In this document: positions 9,475 to 21,550 of the stretch, in pieces | Layout: each line of letters starts with the position of its first letter | How positions within the stretch are numbered: the first letter of the stretch is position 1 | Origin: Neelides folsomi | Lineage: Eukaryota; Arthropoda; Collembola; Neelipleona; Neelidae | Direction: 5' to 3' | Length of the DNA: 64,000 nt | Assembly: GCA_034687125.1 (NCBI GenBank) | Contig: JAQGBZ010000145.1 | Coordinates: forward strand, 83,996-147,995 | Program-made: the position numbers and the translations under genes | The notes under the pieces: model-generated | Told to the model about the DNA's origin: nothing | Seen by the model: only the letters and a program-made list of their open reading frames with translations | Database searches by the model: none

Positions 9475-12400
9475 ATGGAATTCAATTTAACGGAATACTC
9501 ACAGAATCATCTTTCTCAACTCTCACAACCTCATGAAGACCATGTGGACAAGAAAATCATTTTCATCGTACCCAAAGATAAAACTTTACGAGATTTATCA
9601 GAGCCCATGTCCCATGCCTTCCAAGTAATTATGAATTACAATATTTGAAAATACCTTTGATTAATGTTAATTATTGTATGTAAATAATAAAAAAAAATTT
9701 TTTATTTATTTTAGCTCGCCATTGAACATCAATTGAAACATGAGTGTTTGCGAGAAGAAGAAATTTTGCCATCCACACCGAAAAAACAGAATATCTTTGT
9801 AATAGAGAAATTTGAGGGTTTGGCTTTTGAAACCCTAGAAAAATATTTGAATAAGACGAAGGGGATCAAGTATTAAATTATCCAATTTATTATATTTTAT
9901 CCAATATATTTATGCATTCATTAATATAAAGAGTTGATGGGTAGTTTCTAACAAACTTCTAAATAGGATACTTGGACCACAATGTCTCTGTTATGTCATG
10001 CAGCGGGCTGAATTGAACTGTAACATCAGAAATAACTGGGTCCCCACATTGACACTAGGAATGCGGAATGCCGTCATTACTCTTACTGGATTTGATAAAG
10101 AAGAGCGTCCTCGTCTTCATCATTTGATCCAGCAAATGAATGGGCTTATCCTGAGGGAATTTACACAACAGACGACTCACCTTGTAGCAAATAACATTTA
10201 CACTGCTAAGGTTCTTGCAGCCTTTCAAGCCGATGTCCCGGTGATGAAGAAAGAATGGGTCCTTGATGTGTACGAAAAAAGCCAAATGAAACTCGTTTCT
10301 GGAACTGACCCTGAATTTCTAGATTTCATCTGTCCAATATTTTACAAGTTGAATACTACGGTATCACAAGTTTCGACTCAAATGAAGCAAACTTTAAAGA
10401 ACCTCATCGAACGAAATGGTAAATTATAATTAATAACAAAGAACATCATAATTTCAAGCAAACATTCAATAATGCATTGATTTTTAGGGGGCATTTGTTC
10501 ATTTCAATTAAAAAGGGGAGAAGCGCAAATTCTGATTGTTCCTAAACCAGAAGGGGAAAAATTCAAGTTTGCCCAAGAATGGAAAATTCCTTGTGTTCGA
10601 CCAGATTGGATTGAAAAGTGTGTGGATGCAAAACGCCTTCTCCCATACAATGAATTTCGCGTAATAAATAAAGCAAGGCTGCTTTCTTCAACTCGTGTAA
10701 TGTCAGGTAATGATTTATGATTTTCACTTTTCACCAATAAACATTAATGATTTTTATTTTTTACACTTACAAAAAGTTTTGCATCAATTGATTAGATAGT
10801 TAACTTAAAATTTAAAAGATTTGACAATAATATCTTATTTTCTGATTATTATTAGATGTTGAAATTGAAATTGATACTGGGAGTTCATTGTTAAGTAATA
10901 TAACAAAAACCTCAGACAATATGACCAGAACTCTTAATACTCCCGATATCAATCCACTTCTACTTGTGGGTTTAATCTTGGCTACTCCTAATTCCACTGC
11001 TCAGTCAGAAGCAGATCTTGAAATTCTTCGAAGCGCCGCTTCATCGGGTTATCTCGATGGCTTATGCGTAATTTTAATATAACTTTATACACATTTTCAA
11101 TATATAAAAATACATAGTATCTAATATAGTATAATATAATATAGTATCTTTATATATTAATTTATTTTTAGATTTATTTGTCTGGTTCAAAATCTGAAGA
11201 GATGAAGAAATTGATCAACAATTCAGGAGCGATGAGATTAGATAAAATCTGCTCAAAAGTTTCTCACATCGTCGTCACAACGGAGACAATTTCTCCGCTT
11301 GAAATCCCAATGATAAAATGCCTTCAAAAAAAGTATGCGATCGTGTTCAAACTAAAATTAAAATACACAGTAAACACATTATCAATTAAATATTGTATTT
11401 ACTTTTAAAATAAATTTTTCTGTAGACCTAAGATCGTTCGCTTTGAATGGGTTTTGGCTTCAGCGAAGAACGGATTCCCCGCAGATGAAGAAATATACGA
11501 AATAAATTTGAATCTTGATTCATCTTCAGAAATTCCTAAGAAATCTGTTCAACCCATTCCTTTCCAATCTTTCCCAATGGATGAAGAACCTCCAGGGTCT
11601 CAATCAATTTTAATTGAGAATGGTCATGATCTCGAAGAGTTGGTGGAACAAATCCCTCACCTATCCAGAGAAACACTTCGTAAAGGATCAAACGCCCGTG
11701 TGACTGCGGGGTCAGTAAATAGGGATATTCATAACCTTGAAATTCCAATGGAAATGAACTCTTTTGGCAATTGCAATGTTCCTGAACGCCAGTCACCAGC
11801 TGAGGAAATGGAAACCGAAAGCGAAATAGTAAATTCGGAAACTTCGCATGTTTTCGTTTTTTTCCAACTCAAATTCAATTTGTTAGATGAGCTCAAAGAC
11901 CATAAAGAATTCCTGGAATGCGGGGTTAGGAAATTGGGAGGAGAAATTTGTACTAAGAATCCTGACATTGTCATTGGACCTCCACTAAGAAATGAAAAAG
12001 TTCCTGTTGGAATTAATTGCTTTACTGAGGATTGGCTGGTAATTACTTGTTATTAACTAATATTATTAGGCTATTATCTACTTAATTAATGATTATTAAT
12101 GACATTTATTGTAATCTAGAATGAGTGCCATTCAATGGATAGTCGGAACATTGAAATTAAATTTCACCACATTTCCCTTCAGATGCACAAAGAACTTAAA
12201 AATATTTTAAAAGGGGTTGTTGCAGCTGTGAGTGCATATTTGACCAATGAAAAGGAATATATTGCCCAATTGGTAACTGGAATGGGAGGGACGTAAGTTG
12301 TTTAATAAATACATCAGTTAAACCGTTAAGTTAAATATTGATAAAATTATTTGGTTTTAAATTTTACTTGTCACCTTTGTCATACATTGGATGTTATTGT

Positions 12401-15400
12401 AGAATTTAATTGTGAATTTATGGTTTAGATATCAAGAAGTTTTTGCTCGGAAGTCAAGTCTCGAGAAAGGAAATGTCCAGAAATCGACTATCCTTATATG
12501 TTCAACCACGGATAATGATAAATACAAGGCAGCTATTCGATGGCAAGTTCCAGTCGTCACCGTTGAGTGGGCCCTCGCCTGCTACAATGAAAAATCTAAA
12601 GTCAATGAATCGAGATTCTTAACCTCAAACAAACAAGGAACCCCTGACTCTACGATCAATTTCTTTCCAATAACGCCTAGTGTGTCAAGAGTTAATTCTA
12701 AACCAGTAGTCACCAATTCAAAGATGGATAATCTTGTCGAAAAACATATGGAATTACAAGCCAATGGCTTCAGAACTCCTCCAGTTCCTGGAAATCGACT
12801 CAGCGTCCTTTCTAATCGGACGAAAAGTCCAGCTACTCCAGAAACTCCTTTATCTCAATCACAAGGCCTGACTCAAACACCAGAACCGATGTCGGCCCCA
12901 AGGAACCCAGAAGGTCGGAAGTTCACTGATTTGAAATCCGACGACACTTTTGATTCTCCATATTATAACCCATGCGGAGTGAAATGGAAATCTGAGCCAT
13001 CTGAAGATTCCATAATTATGGAAGAATTGAATAAGCTCCATTCAATGGCTGCTAAAAGGATGGCAAACGAAGAGCGCATCACTGAAATCCCTCGATGGGT
13101 AACTAAAAATTTTAAATACCTTAGTTAGTTAAGGTTTAATTGTCATTTTGAGAATTATCCATATTATTATGTATTATTTGTTCACTTAAAAATGGCTTAT
13201 TATAACATATTTTTAGATCTTGCGAAACAATGCATCTGATGATGAGACTGCATCTCCTGCAACAAAGAAGTTACGCCACATGCTAACTTCTGAGAAATAT
13301 GCTCATATTCCTTATCCAGACATAACACCGGATATTTCTTTGAATGAATCAGTTGGAGCATTAAAGGTGTCTGACAGTGAAAGTAAAAGTAGAGAAAAGG
13401 AGAATGAACCTCGGGTTCAAACACCACACGAATCACAAGTATCACCAGCTCCTGGTCCATCTCGAGGTGTACGAATAAGACCGCAAACTAATTCACCAAG
13501 AAAATCAACTGAAAACCAACATTCCTCTAATGAATGGAAGTTCGTATTTTATTTTAATTAATACCTGAGATAATATATACTATAGAATAATATTAAGAAT
13601 TGCTTTAAAAATTACTTATAAAATTATTCATGGTGGGGCTTACATGGTAATTTGCACAAGCGTTTCCCGAGCCCCACATATACATTTTCAATAATATTTT
13701 AGCGGTTCGTTCAAAATCACGTTTGTTCCGAGCGCGAATGAAATATAATTATAAATTGTTACTTCAAAAACATATTAATATTTTACTTACTTTTTACTTA
13801 GGACAACTGATGAAACGATGGAGGATTTACAAGTTGATCAACAATTTAAGGAGGGAGATGTTGTAATCTATTTAAGTATAACTTGTGAAGAAATTATGGA
13901 AGATCTTGAAAATGTCATTAAGTCTTTGGGTGGATTCACAACCACCAATATCAAGGAACCACATTTGACTCACCTTATTTATCAGGTAAATTTTTCGTTC
14001 TTCATACAATTATTTTTAACATGTCTAGTGTTTAATAATTATGTTTATTTAATTTCATGTTTTAATTTACAGGGGAAGGTGACCACCGCAAGTAAATATG
14101 CTAAACAAGTACATGACAAAAATAAGGTTTCTTTCTGTCCACCTCAATGGGTTTGGGACTGCGGCGATAAAAATGAATTTGTTCCTTATACGAAGGCGAC
14201 TTCTAATAGCAAGCCAACAGAGAGAACAACTCGATCCAGGTCAAAGGATCAACGATCTGAAAAACCAAAGTTGTCAATTGCTAAAAGCACCATTCACGAC
14301 GTTATGAACGATGAGATCTCGGAACGAGAAATTCCATCAACTCAGGATTTTATTGGGAATCCACTCATTTGGAATCCAAATGACGAGATGTTTAAATCAA
14401 AGAACACCGTTGAAAGAGTTGAAACGCATAAATCACCACCAAAAGAATCCCAACCTCTTACATTTGCTCTGAACAACACAAACCCTAATGTTACTTTCTA
14501 TGATATAATTATACTTTTTCTAAGATTTTACCATACTTTATATGATTTTAAGTTTTTATTTTAAATAGAAAAAGGAAATCGTAGAAGTCATCAAAAGCCT
14601 TGGCGGATTCGTTCACGAATCTCAACAGTTTGATTACCGAGTCGATGGTCTCATTACCAATGCATTATCAAGAAATGAGAAGGCCCTTTGTTCAATTGCA
14701 TCTGGTGCATTTATAGTCAAAGAAGCTTTTGTCTACGATTCTCTTAAGAAAAAGCAATTCCTACCTGTAAGTATCGTTTTATTATTAATATTAATTATCT
14801 ATCTAATACATATGGGAGTTTAAATCCTAAATCGATAACTTCAAATTATGATTTTAATCTTAAGATTGTTTTAGTGATATTACGGGTATTATATCAAATA
14901 TTGGGGCATATTGAGTAGATCCAGGGGATTAAAAATACATCGTGCGCTTAATTTTTATTATTCTTTCATTATTTTGCTATACTAAACAGCATAGCAAAAT
15001 ACTTTTTTGCTATACCATGGAATTGAAAAAAAATTAAATTAAAAATGTAAAAAATCTTTAGAAACGCGCAAAATAAAATATTAAGAGTTGAAGTTGATCG
15101 ATTTGGGATTTAAACTCCCATATCATTTCATATTTAGTTATGAAAAATATAAGATATAGTTTTGTTAAGTTGTACATTACATTAAACCTTTGGTTTAATT
15201 TTTATTAGGTCGAAGAATACTTTTTTAGGCCAGAAGAGCTGAACAAATTTCATGAGAAATCGTTGGCTCGAGCTGCGATTTATTGGTACAAAAAGATCAA
15301 ACGAGATGAGAAGTCGAAGCCTTACTCGGGAATGGAAATTTATCTAATTGAGAAAGAAGAACGGAAAAAGGCAATATCCCGGCTCATAACTGCCGGTGGA

Positions 15401-15556
15401 GGAAAAACTGTTGAGACTCCGGATGAAGCAACGATGATTCTAAGTGTCGATGAAAAGGAAGGATCTAAATTATTCAAAAAGCTCAACGTGCCTTACTTCC
15501 CAGTAAATTATCTCAATGAAATCATCACAGACTTTCAGGATGATGATGCCAATTGA
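9475..15556 (+). CDS. Topbp1: TopBP1 (mus101/Dpb11 family), multi-BRCT DNA replication and damage checkpoint scaffold
   Basis: Fourteen exons: 9475-9624, 9715-9869, 9967-10418, 10488-10706, 10856-11067, 11172-11332, 11426-12038, 12120-12292, 12429-13098, 13217-13539, 13802-13985, 14073-14489, 14569-14766 and 15209-15556, about 1424 aa (human about 1520). BRCT units appear in TopBP1 order. BRCT0-2 lie in about residues 15-300, with KILGPQCLC, TTHLVANN and IPCVRPDWIEKC. BRCT3 is at about 396-470 (VRFEWVLAS). BRCT4-5 are at about 585-790 (VVTVEWALACY). BRCT6 is at about 1060-1150 (CPPQWVWDCG). A C-terminal pair is at about 1245-1415. Long Ser/Thr/Pro-rich linkers (residues about 790-1050) separate them. 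The protein loads CDC45 at origins and activates ATR at damaged DNA. The ATG at 9475 gives the expected BRCT0 start. A MITE lies in the last intron. Confidence 0.92.
14813..15120. mobile_element. MITE-like inverted-repeat element in the last TopBP1 intron
   Basis: The terminal inverted repeats are TGGGAGTTTAAATCCTAAAT (14813 on) and its near-complement ending at 15120, about 32 bp with two or three mismatches. TA flanks both sides, as in Tc1/mariner-type target duplication. The interior is about 310 bp, noncoding, and contains a second hairpin (14977-15016, with repeated 'tttgctata'). No transposase is encoded. Confidence 0.7.
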
Positions 15557-16551
15557 TAATAATACAATCAACTTGGTATATTATATGTGTATATTTTGAC
15601 ATATAGTAGCCTTTATAGGAAATTTTAAACTTTCAACCATATTTTATATTAATTTTAAACTTAAACTAATGTGCAAAAATTTTTGTTTTAAAATCTTATA
15701 CTTTTAATCCATTCGTCTTATTTGAAATTTATTTTCTATTATAATTTCTTATACGTACCTAATTTCAAAATAGTATCTTTTTTGATAATTTATAATATAG
15801 TTATTATTTAAATAATAAATGCTTGACTTTTTATATTAACCATATAAATCATATATCGTACTGTATAAACACTCATTAATTTGCAAAAATACTTGCGTAA
15901 TAAACTAAGATACATACTCTTGGTTCCAAATAGTTTTGCTGATTTTTATGAGTCATCACTGTTTCTCATGGGTGGCCTAATAACATATCCATTATACTTG
16001 ATAAATGTGGTCTAATTTGAAAAAGTATAATCGCGTAAGGGAAGACTGAAACAGGGGGAGGAGCTATGGCTCATCAAATCGGCAAAACTATTTGAAAAAG
16101 GGAGTATTTATGTAATATTTATTTCTTGATCGATTTACCAAAATTTCATAAAGAAAAATACATATTTAAATAATGTTTCATAACTCATACTCATAAAATA
16201 ACAAAACTAGACAAAATTGTTAACAGGATAGTTAAAAATCAATAATCAATTTATTAAAAATATCAATTGACAGAAGCAATAGTTACATTGTCTCAAAATA
16301 CAGGGACCATTGAGGCTAGATAAAGCTATAGGTAATTTCATACGTATTTTGTGGGATTTTACCTTTAAAGCCAGCATAGGGCATAGAAGAGCGCAAAGCA
16401 GAGCAGAGAGTCAGAGAAGAGACAGAGTCAAAGACTAACTTTTGTAAATTGTAATGAAATCTAAATCTAATTATACGTTATAGAGTATAAATATAACATA
16501 GTCCAAGGTTCTTAATCCATAATTAATACCGTTATTGATAAGAGTTTAGGT
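15557..16551. other. TopBP1-CARNMT1 intergenic region with one small inverted-repeat element
   Basis: About 1 kb of A/T-rich DNA. It contains the inverted-repeat element at 15928-16096 and, just upstream of CARNMT1, a GA-rich stretch (16384-16435) that is probably the 5' leader or promoter. Nothing coding is seen. Confidence 0.5.
15928..16096. mobile_element. Small non-autonomous inverted-repeat element (MITE-like)
   Basis: An imperfect inverted repeat of about 28 bp (CAAATAGTTTTGCTGATTTT at 15929 and its complement ending at about 16095) encloses about 110 bp. A nested shorter inverted pair (CTGTTTC / GAAACAG) lies inside. There is no coding capacity. It lies about 450 bp upstream of CARNMT1. 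Confidence 0.5.
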
Positions 16552-18297
16552 ATGATGAGTGAAGAGAGCACGAATGATGAGAAAGAGATTGAGATCCAAT
16601 ATCAGTTAGAAGATCAACAAATCGAGCCCAAAAGACAGAAATTTGAAGTTGACAACAATCCAAAAATGTCAGAACCAGATTCAACGGATAAGAAAAATCA
16701 AGAATGGGACGATGAAAGAACTCATTTTCAAAAAATTGTCACGACTTTCAACACTTACAAGTAAGAATGATTTATGAAGTTTTGTGAACGAAACAAAAAT
16801 TCATAAATCGCTAGATGTAATCGTAATTTACGAATTACTCGACTAAACATCGAAATATAACTTATTGTTAATATAAATCCTCGATAAATTAATATATTTT
16901 TCTAGGAAATTTTCCAAGTTCAAAATAAAGAAATCTTTAGATTATCTACTAACTCTTCCAGAGAGACATCAAGTCCTACTCGACGATTACAAATCACACT
17001 TACTTAATATTGAATCCCGAATTGAGTTCAACCAGAATTTGTTCTCCCTTTTTGTTTATGACGAGTCGCACTTATTTGAGAACCACGATGAAGTTTTTCC
17101 AATGGTTTGTTTAAATAACTAAAAACATTTCATGCGAATTAATTAATATTAAACATCAAGCTTGGATTTTTTAATTGAATGGCAATTATTTTTATTTTTT
17201 AGAATGGGGAAAATTTTCATGTTCTTCCGAAGCCCAGCGATTATGATAAACTTAGTGCTGTTCTTAAACAAATTGTCAGAGATTGGTCAGTTGAAGGTAA
17301 AAATGAACGAGACTCGTGTTATGTACCAATTCTCAATGAGTTAGAGAGTCAATTTCCTCCAAGGTATGTTAGGTTTTATTTTTTCAATTTATATTTTGTA
17401 ATAATTACAGAATGAAAAATTATATTTAAAATTATAACAATAATGTAATATTTAGCAAGAGAAAAGATGCCAGAGTTTTGGTTCCTGGAGCTGGAATGGG
17501 ACGCTTGACTCATGAAATTGTGAGAAGAGGATTTATCACAGAAGGAAATGAATTTTCACTTTTTATGCTTTTTGCGTCTAATTTTATCCTTAATAAGTGA
17601 GATCAATTTCTTATTAATTCTTAATTAAACCAAAAACAAATAATACTTAAATATGAAATAAAATATAAAATTCTATTTTTGTGAATCGTTTCATAAAATA
17701 TTCTAACATTTAAAGGTGTTATGAAGTTGATAAGTATAAATGCTATCCCTGGATTCATCAAACATCGAATATTTTACGTTGTGCGGACCAAATTCGACCA
17801 GTCACATTCCCAGATATTGATCCTTCAGATCTTCCAGAAGAAAGAAAATTTTCAATGACGGCCGGAGATTTTTTGGAAGTTTACGGGACGAAAGGGAATC
17901 AAGGAGCTTGGGATTGCATTGTCACATGTTTCTTTATTGATTGTGCTAGCAACATTGTCGCGTTCCTTGAAAGAATTTACGACTGTTTGAAACCGAATGG
18001 TGTTTGGATCAATTTGGGACCTTTGCTCTATCACTACGCTGACATGCAGGATGAAAATTCCATTGAACCTTCATTCGACATTCTTTTGCCGATTATTGAA
18101 AAGATTGGATTTATCATTGAGGTCATTTTTTATTAAATAAACTTTTCAAATGTTTTTAAACGATGGGAAATAAATCTAATTTTTTATTATAGAAACATAG
18201 GACTGATATTTTGACACGGTATGCAGACAATCAAAAATCGATGCTTGACTATTCTTACAAGAGTATCATCTGGGTGGCCATAAAGCCTCCAAGCTAA
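16552..18297 (+). CDS. Carnmt1: Carnosine N-methyltransferase (N2227/UPF0586 family)
   Basis: Six exons: 16552-16760, 16906-17104, 17203-17363, 17456-17596, 17716-18121 and 18193-18297, about 406 aa, close to human CARNMT1 (409). The SAM-binding motif [20 protein letters not shown] sits at the start of exon 4. It is followed by the family hallmarks [34 protein letters not shown] and [17 protein letters not shown] and the motif [15 protein letters not shown] come near the C-terminus. The enzyme transfers a methyl group from SAM to the histidine of carnosine to give anserine, and in animals also acts on histidine-dipeptide-like substrates. The N-terminal 60 residues are acidic and variable. Two adjacent ATGs (16552, 16555) could start it. 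Confidence 0.95.
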
Positions 18298-21200
18298 ATA
18301 CATAAATATATTCAAATGAACCAATAATCGATATTATATTTATATACTTCCTTATATTAATTATTTCTTGTGCCTGATGAAATAAGTTCAAGGATTTTAT
18401 TCAAAACCTTTTAAATTGTTTAATCTCTAGTAAAGATGAAATAATATCTAAAAAAATACTTACTTTTGAGCAATAATACTATAATTATAAAGCCGGTAAT
18501 AAATAAGATTTAATTTTTGTAGATCATATTTCTCTTCTTAATTCGATAATATTACAATATAAATTATAGTACCGTAATTACTGTACTTGTCTTATGTTTT
18601 ACATTACTAAATAATCCTAAACTTTGTGGATATTTCTGGTTCACTATGTTTGTACAAGTTCAATGTATTATTGATTGCGATTGCTTATATTTGCAAAGAG
18701 AACAGCATTGCATTCACAAGAAATCATTTATTAAAATGATTAAGAATTTGTGTAACTTTTGATATTGTTTTATTGATGAATAACTACAATGCCAAAACTT
18801 TTCATCAACTTTCTTATTGTACGCTCAATTTAATAATTAATATTACTTATTTCGAACATTAGAATCTCGAGCCTTTCAGACTATTTACTATACTGTTAAT
18901 ATTTATTCATGTATTTTAACAGATTCTAAAATGTTTATCAAATTAATTGTTTTATTACGTCTTAAAAAGCATAATAAAGTTTCAAAACAAAAAGTGATTC
19001 AAATCTCTAATTTTTTTTAAATAATATAATGTTTTGTGGTCTAAAAAAAGTTCATGCACATTTTCATTAATCATAAACATCATTTAAGTCACGAAAGGTC
19101 CTTCAGGATATGAGAACAAACTAAAAATTTTGATATTCAAATTTCAAAATTTTTAGTTTTTCAAAATATAATGTTTTGTGGTTTTTTTAGAAAGTTCATT
19201 CACATTTTTATTAATCATAAACATCATTTAAGTCACGAAAGGTTCTTCAGGATATGAGAACAAACACCCTCATCATCGCTTTATTAAGAATATAAATTAT
19301 CTCGAAAGATTTTATCCTTGGGAGAAATAAATATGAAAGAAAGTTCATTTGCGGCTTTTCTCATATCTCCTCATTCTGTGATAAAAGGCGAAGTTTTGAA
19401 GGAATTTTGTTGAATTGGGTTGAGAATTCTTTAATGATATAAAAGGAAGAGTCGGAGGGTTTTGCAATTATCATATAGACTTTTCACTCTCCTCCTGATC
19501 TACGATTCATTCAGAGGGCACTTAGGAGGCGTAAGCTGCAATTATTCTGAATGAAATAGCAAAACTTTTCTCATAGATGAACATTAGTTATGAGCCCCAA
19601 GAAAAGTTATGAGTTGAGAATTCCTTGGAATTTGACCCTCTTTGAACTCCCCAACGGTAAGTAATAATGTGTGATATAGAGTAAAATGAACCTACCTAAG
19701 TACTTTATAGAATTTTTTCATTAATAAAAAGGCTGCATTAATTATTGAGCGGCTATTTATGATATGAGATTTAGAAGGAAATCATGGTCTTTAACCCTTT
19801 AAGACGAATAAGCACCTTGAGACTCTCCTGACCTTCCATTATGTGAAATATGAAAGAGTCTTTAATAACTAACGCTAGGAGCAATAATTTATGTGGGACG
19901 GGGAAATGAGTAAATGCATGGAGATAAATGAGACCCGCTGCGGTTCTCCGTGTATTTCCTCCTCGTTTTGTATAAAGAGACAAATTTGTGGAGTTGGGGA
20001 ATTCTCCGTCGGCATCGGTGTTCGTATATAAACTAATAGGAGAAACTGGGAGAAAGTTTCGTTTCTAATAAATCAGAAATCCAAGAGGAAACCTGCTGGT
20101 GCGGCACGTTTTGCCCTTCTATCGCCTTTTCGGCTCTCAAATGTTCAGAGCAAACTTCCACCAGCTACATTTTCCACACAACCTTATTGAGAACATATCT
20201 TTCTCGCAAAATCCAAAATCTATAGACCTGATAGGATCTTTGATCTATTAAATAGAAGTGAAAGATGTTTGGGACTCAAGCATTCAATGAATCCACTTCA
20301 ATGTACAGGACATGAATAAGAATATAATAAGTATATCGAGAATTGTTAATTACAGATACTTAAACTTGCATATGTTCATGTATTAATAAATACTAACTAT
20401 ATATAGTAATATATGTATAATAGTACTATACTTTATGTCTCCTGATTCAGATCGAACATGAATGAGTGGATAGGAACAAGTAGGAAGTCATACATACATA
20501 AATTATCAAAGTTTATTTGTCCTTGCAAAGTGGTTAGTGCAATTTTGGCCGCAAGTCAAAACCTCATCATCAATTTCACCAACAACCCTTCTCGCAGTAT
20601 AATTTGAATATCTAATGAAAGCATTCATCGACTCAATGGGGAGGTGGCTAAATTGGAACCGACGTTCAATTTTTGCACCACTCGAGCGGGAGGTGAAGGG
20701 AGGGGAGGGAGGGTGAGTTGAATTAACTTTCCAAAATAATTCCATCATAAAGTTTGAATTGAAGTTATGGGTCTCCGTCCTCCCGTTCGGATTGATGAGA
20801 ATCAAATCCTTTTCTCACAACCAACCTCACGAACCTTTCCCAAATTTCCAAACTTATAGATCCCAGTAATGCATACGTAAATGATATGTGTGAGGGTTGG
20901 GCTATGGGTGTGAAAGGCATAGACTTTATGTCCTTAATACTGCCAAATGGTTTGTAGACATATCGGGTTTCCCGGTTTCCCCTACAGCCCTGTAGTGAGT
21001 ATAATAAGAGTAAGTAGAATCGAAAGCGGAGCTGTATGTACGTACATAGGTATTCTATTCTTTCTCGGGGATTTCCAGAGACTCCCGGCAAAAGACCTTT
21101 GAGTTGGGTGTCGGACTATAAGGGAGAGATAGACGGAGAGATAGGGAAAGGAGGAGGAGCATGCGTTAACTTTCTCTCCGAATATTCCCCGATCCCTTTT

Positions 21201-21480
21201 CCTCACACAAAACATTCGAGCCCGATTTTCCCTCTCTGAGCTCACCAGTCCTCCCGCTTTCTCTCATCTGCTCCCATCTCGCAATTTCTTCCTCGTTATT
21301 TCAAACTTCCTCGTCAACCTCCTCACGGCCACGTTGACTTATTTCAAATTTACAGAGCCGGAAATCGAATCCTCCTCGTTTTCATTCATTATAGAACTCG
21401 AGTTAAATCCCGGGCCAGGATAATTTAAGTTTGTCAATTGAAAAACTCTCCGGATCGCGACGTGAACACGAAAGCTGTAC
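18298..21480. other. Intergenic region without a recognised gene, ending in a GC-richer segment
   Basis: Apart from the duplication at 19024-19265 I see no supported gene. ORFs here are short and overlap on both strands without family resemblance. Base composition becomes clearly more GC-rich and purine/pyrimidine-skewed from about 20640 to 21480. This fits the promoter and 5' leader of the downstream FSTL gene. Confidence 0.45.
19024..19265. repeat. Direct duplication (about 98 bp) separated by a perfect hairpin
   Basis: 19024-19121 and 19166-19265 are near-identical copies beginning ATATAATGTTTTGTGGT and ending GGATATGAGAACAAAC, with only a few mismatches. The 44-bp spacer and its edges form an inverted repeat with 16-bp perfect arms (AAACTAAAAATTTTGA at 19118 and its complement ending at 19159) around a 10-nt loop. 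The copies have no coding potential. Confidence 0.85.
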
Positions 21481-21550
21481 GTGATTTGCAGGGTCGGTAA
21501 AAGACCACTGAAAGCTTGAACACTAAATCACCACGTGAAGGAAGTTGTTG
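21481..21550 (+). other. Probable noncoding first exon (3' end) of the FSTL gene
   Basis: A strong donor, GAAGTTGTTG|GTAAGTGAGG, places an exon end at 21550 in the GC-rich upstream segment. The next acceptor (TTTTTACAG at 24236-24244) opens the exon with the FSTL start codon, leaving 15 bp of leader there. The transcription start is not resolved, and the exon may begin anywhere in about 21300-21500. Confidence 0.4.
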
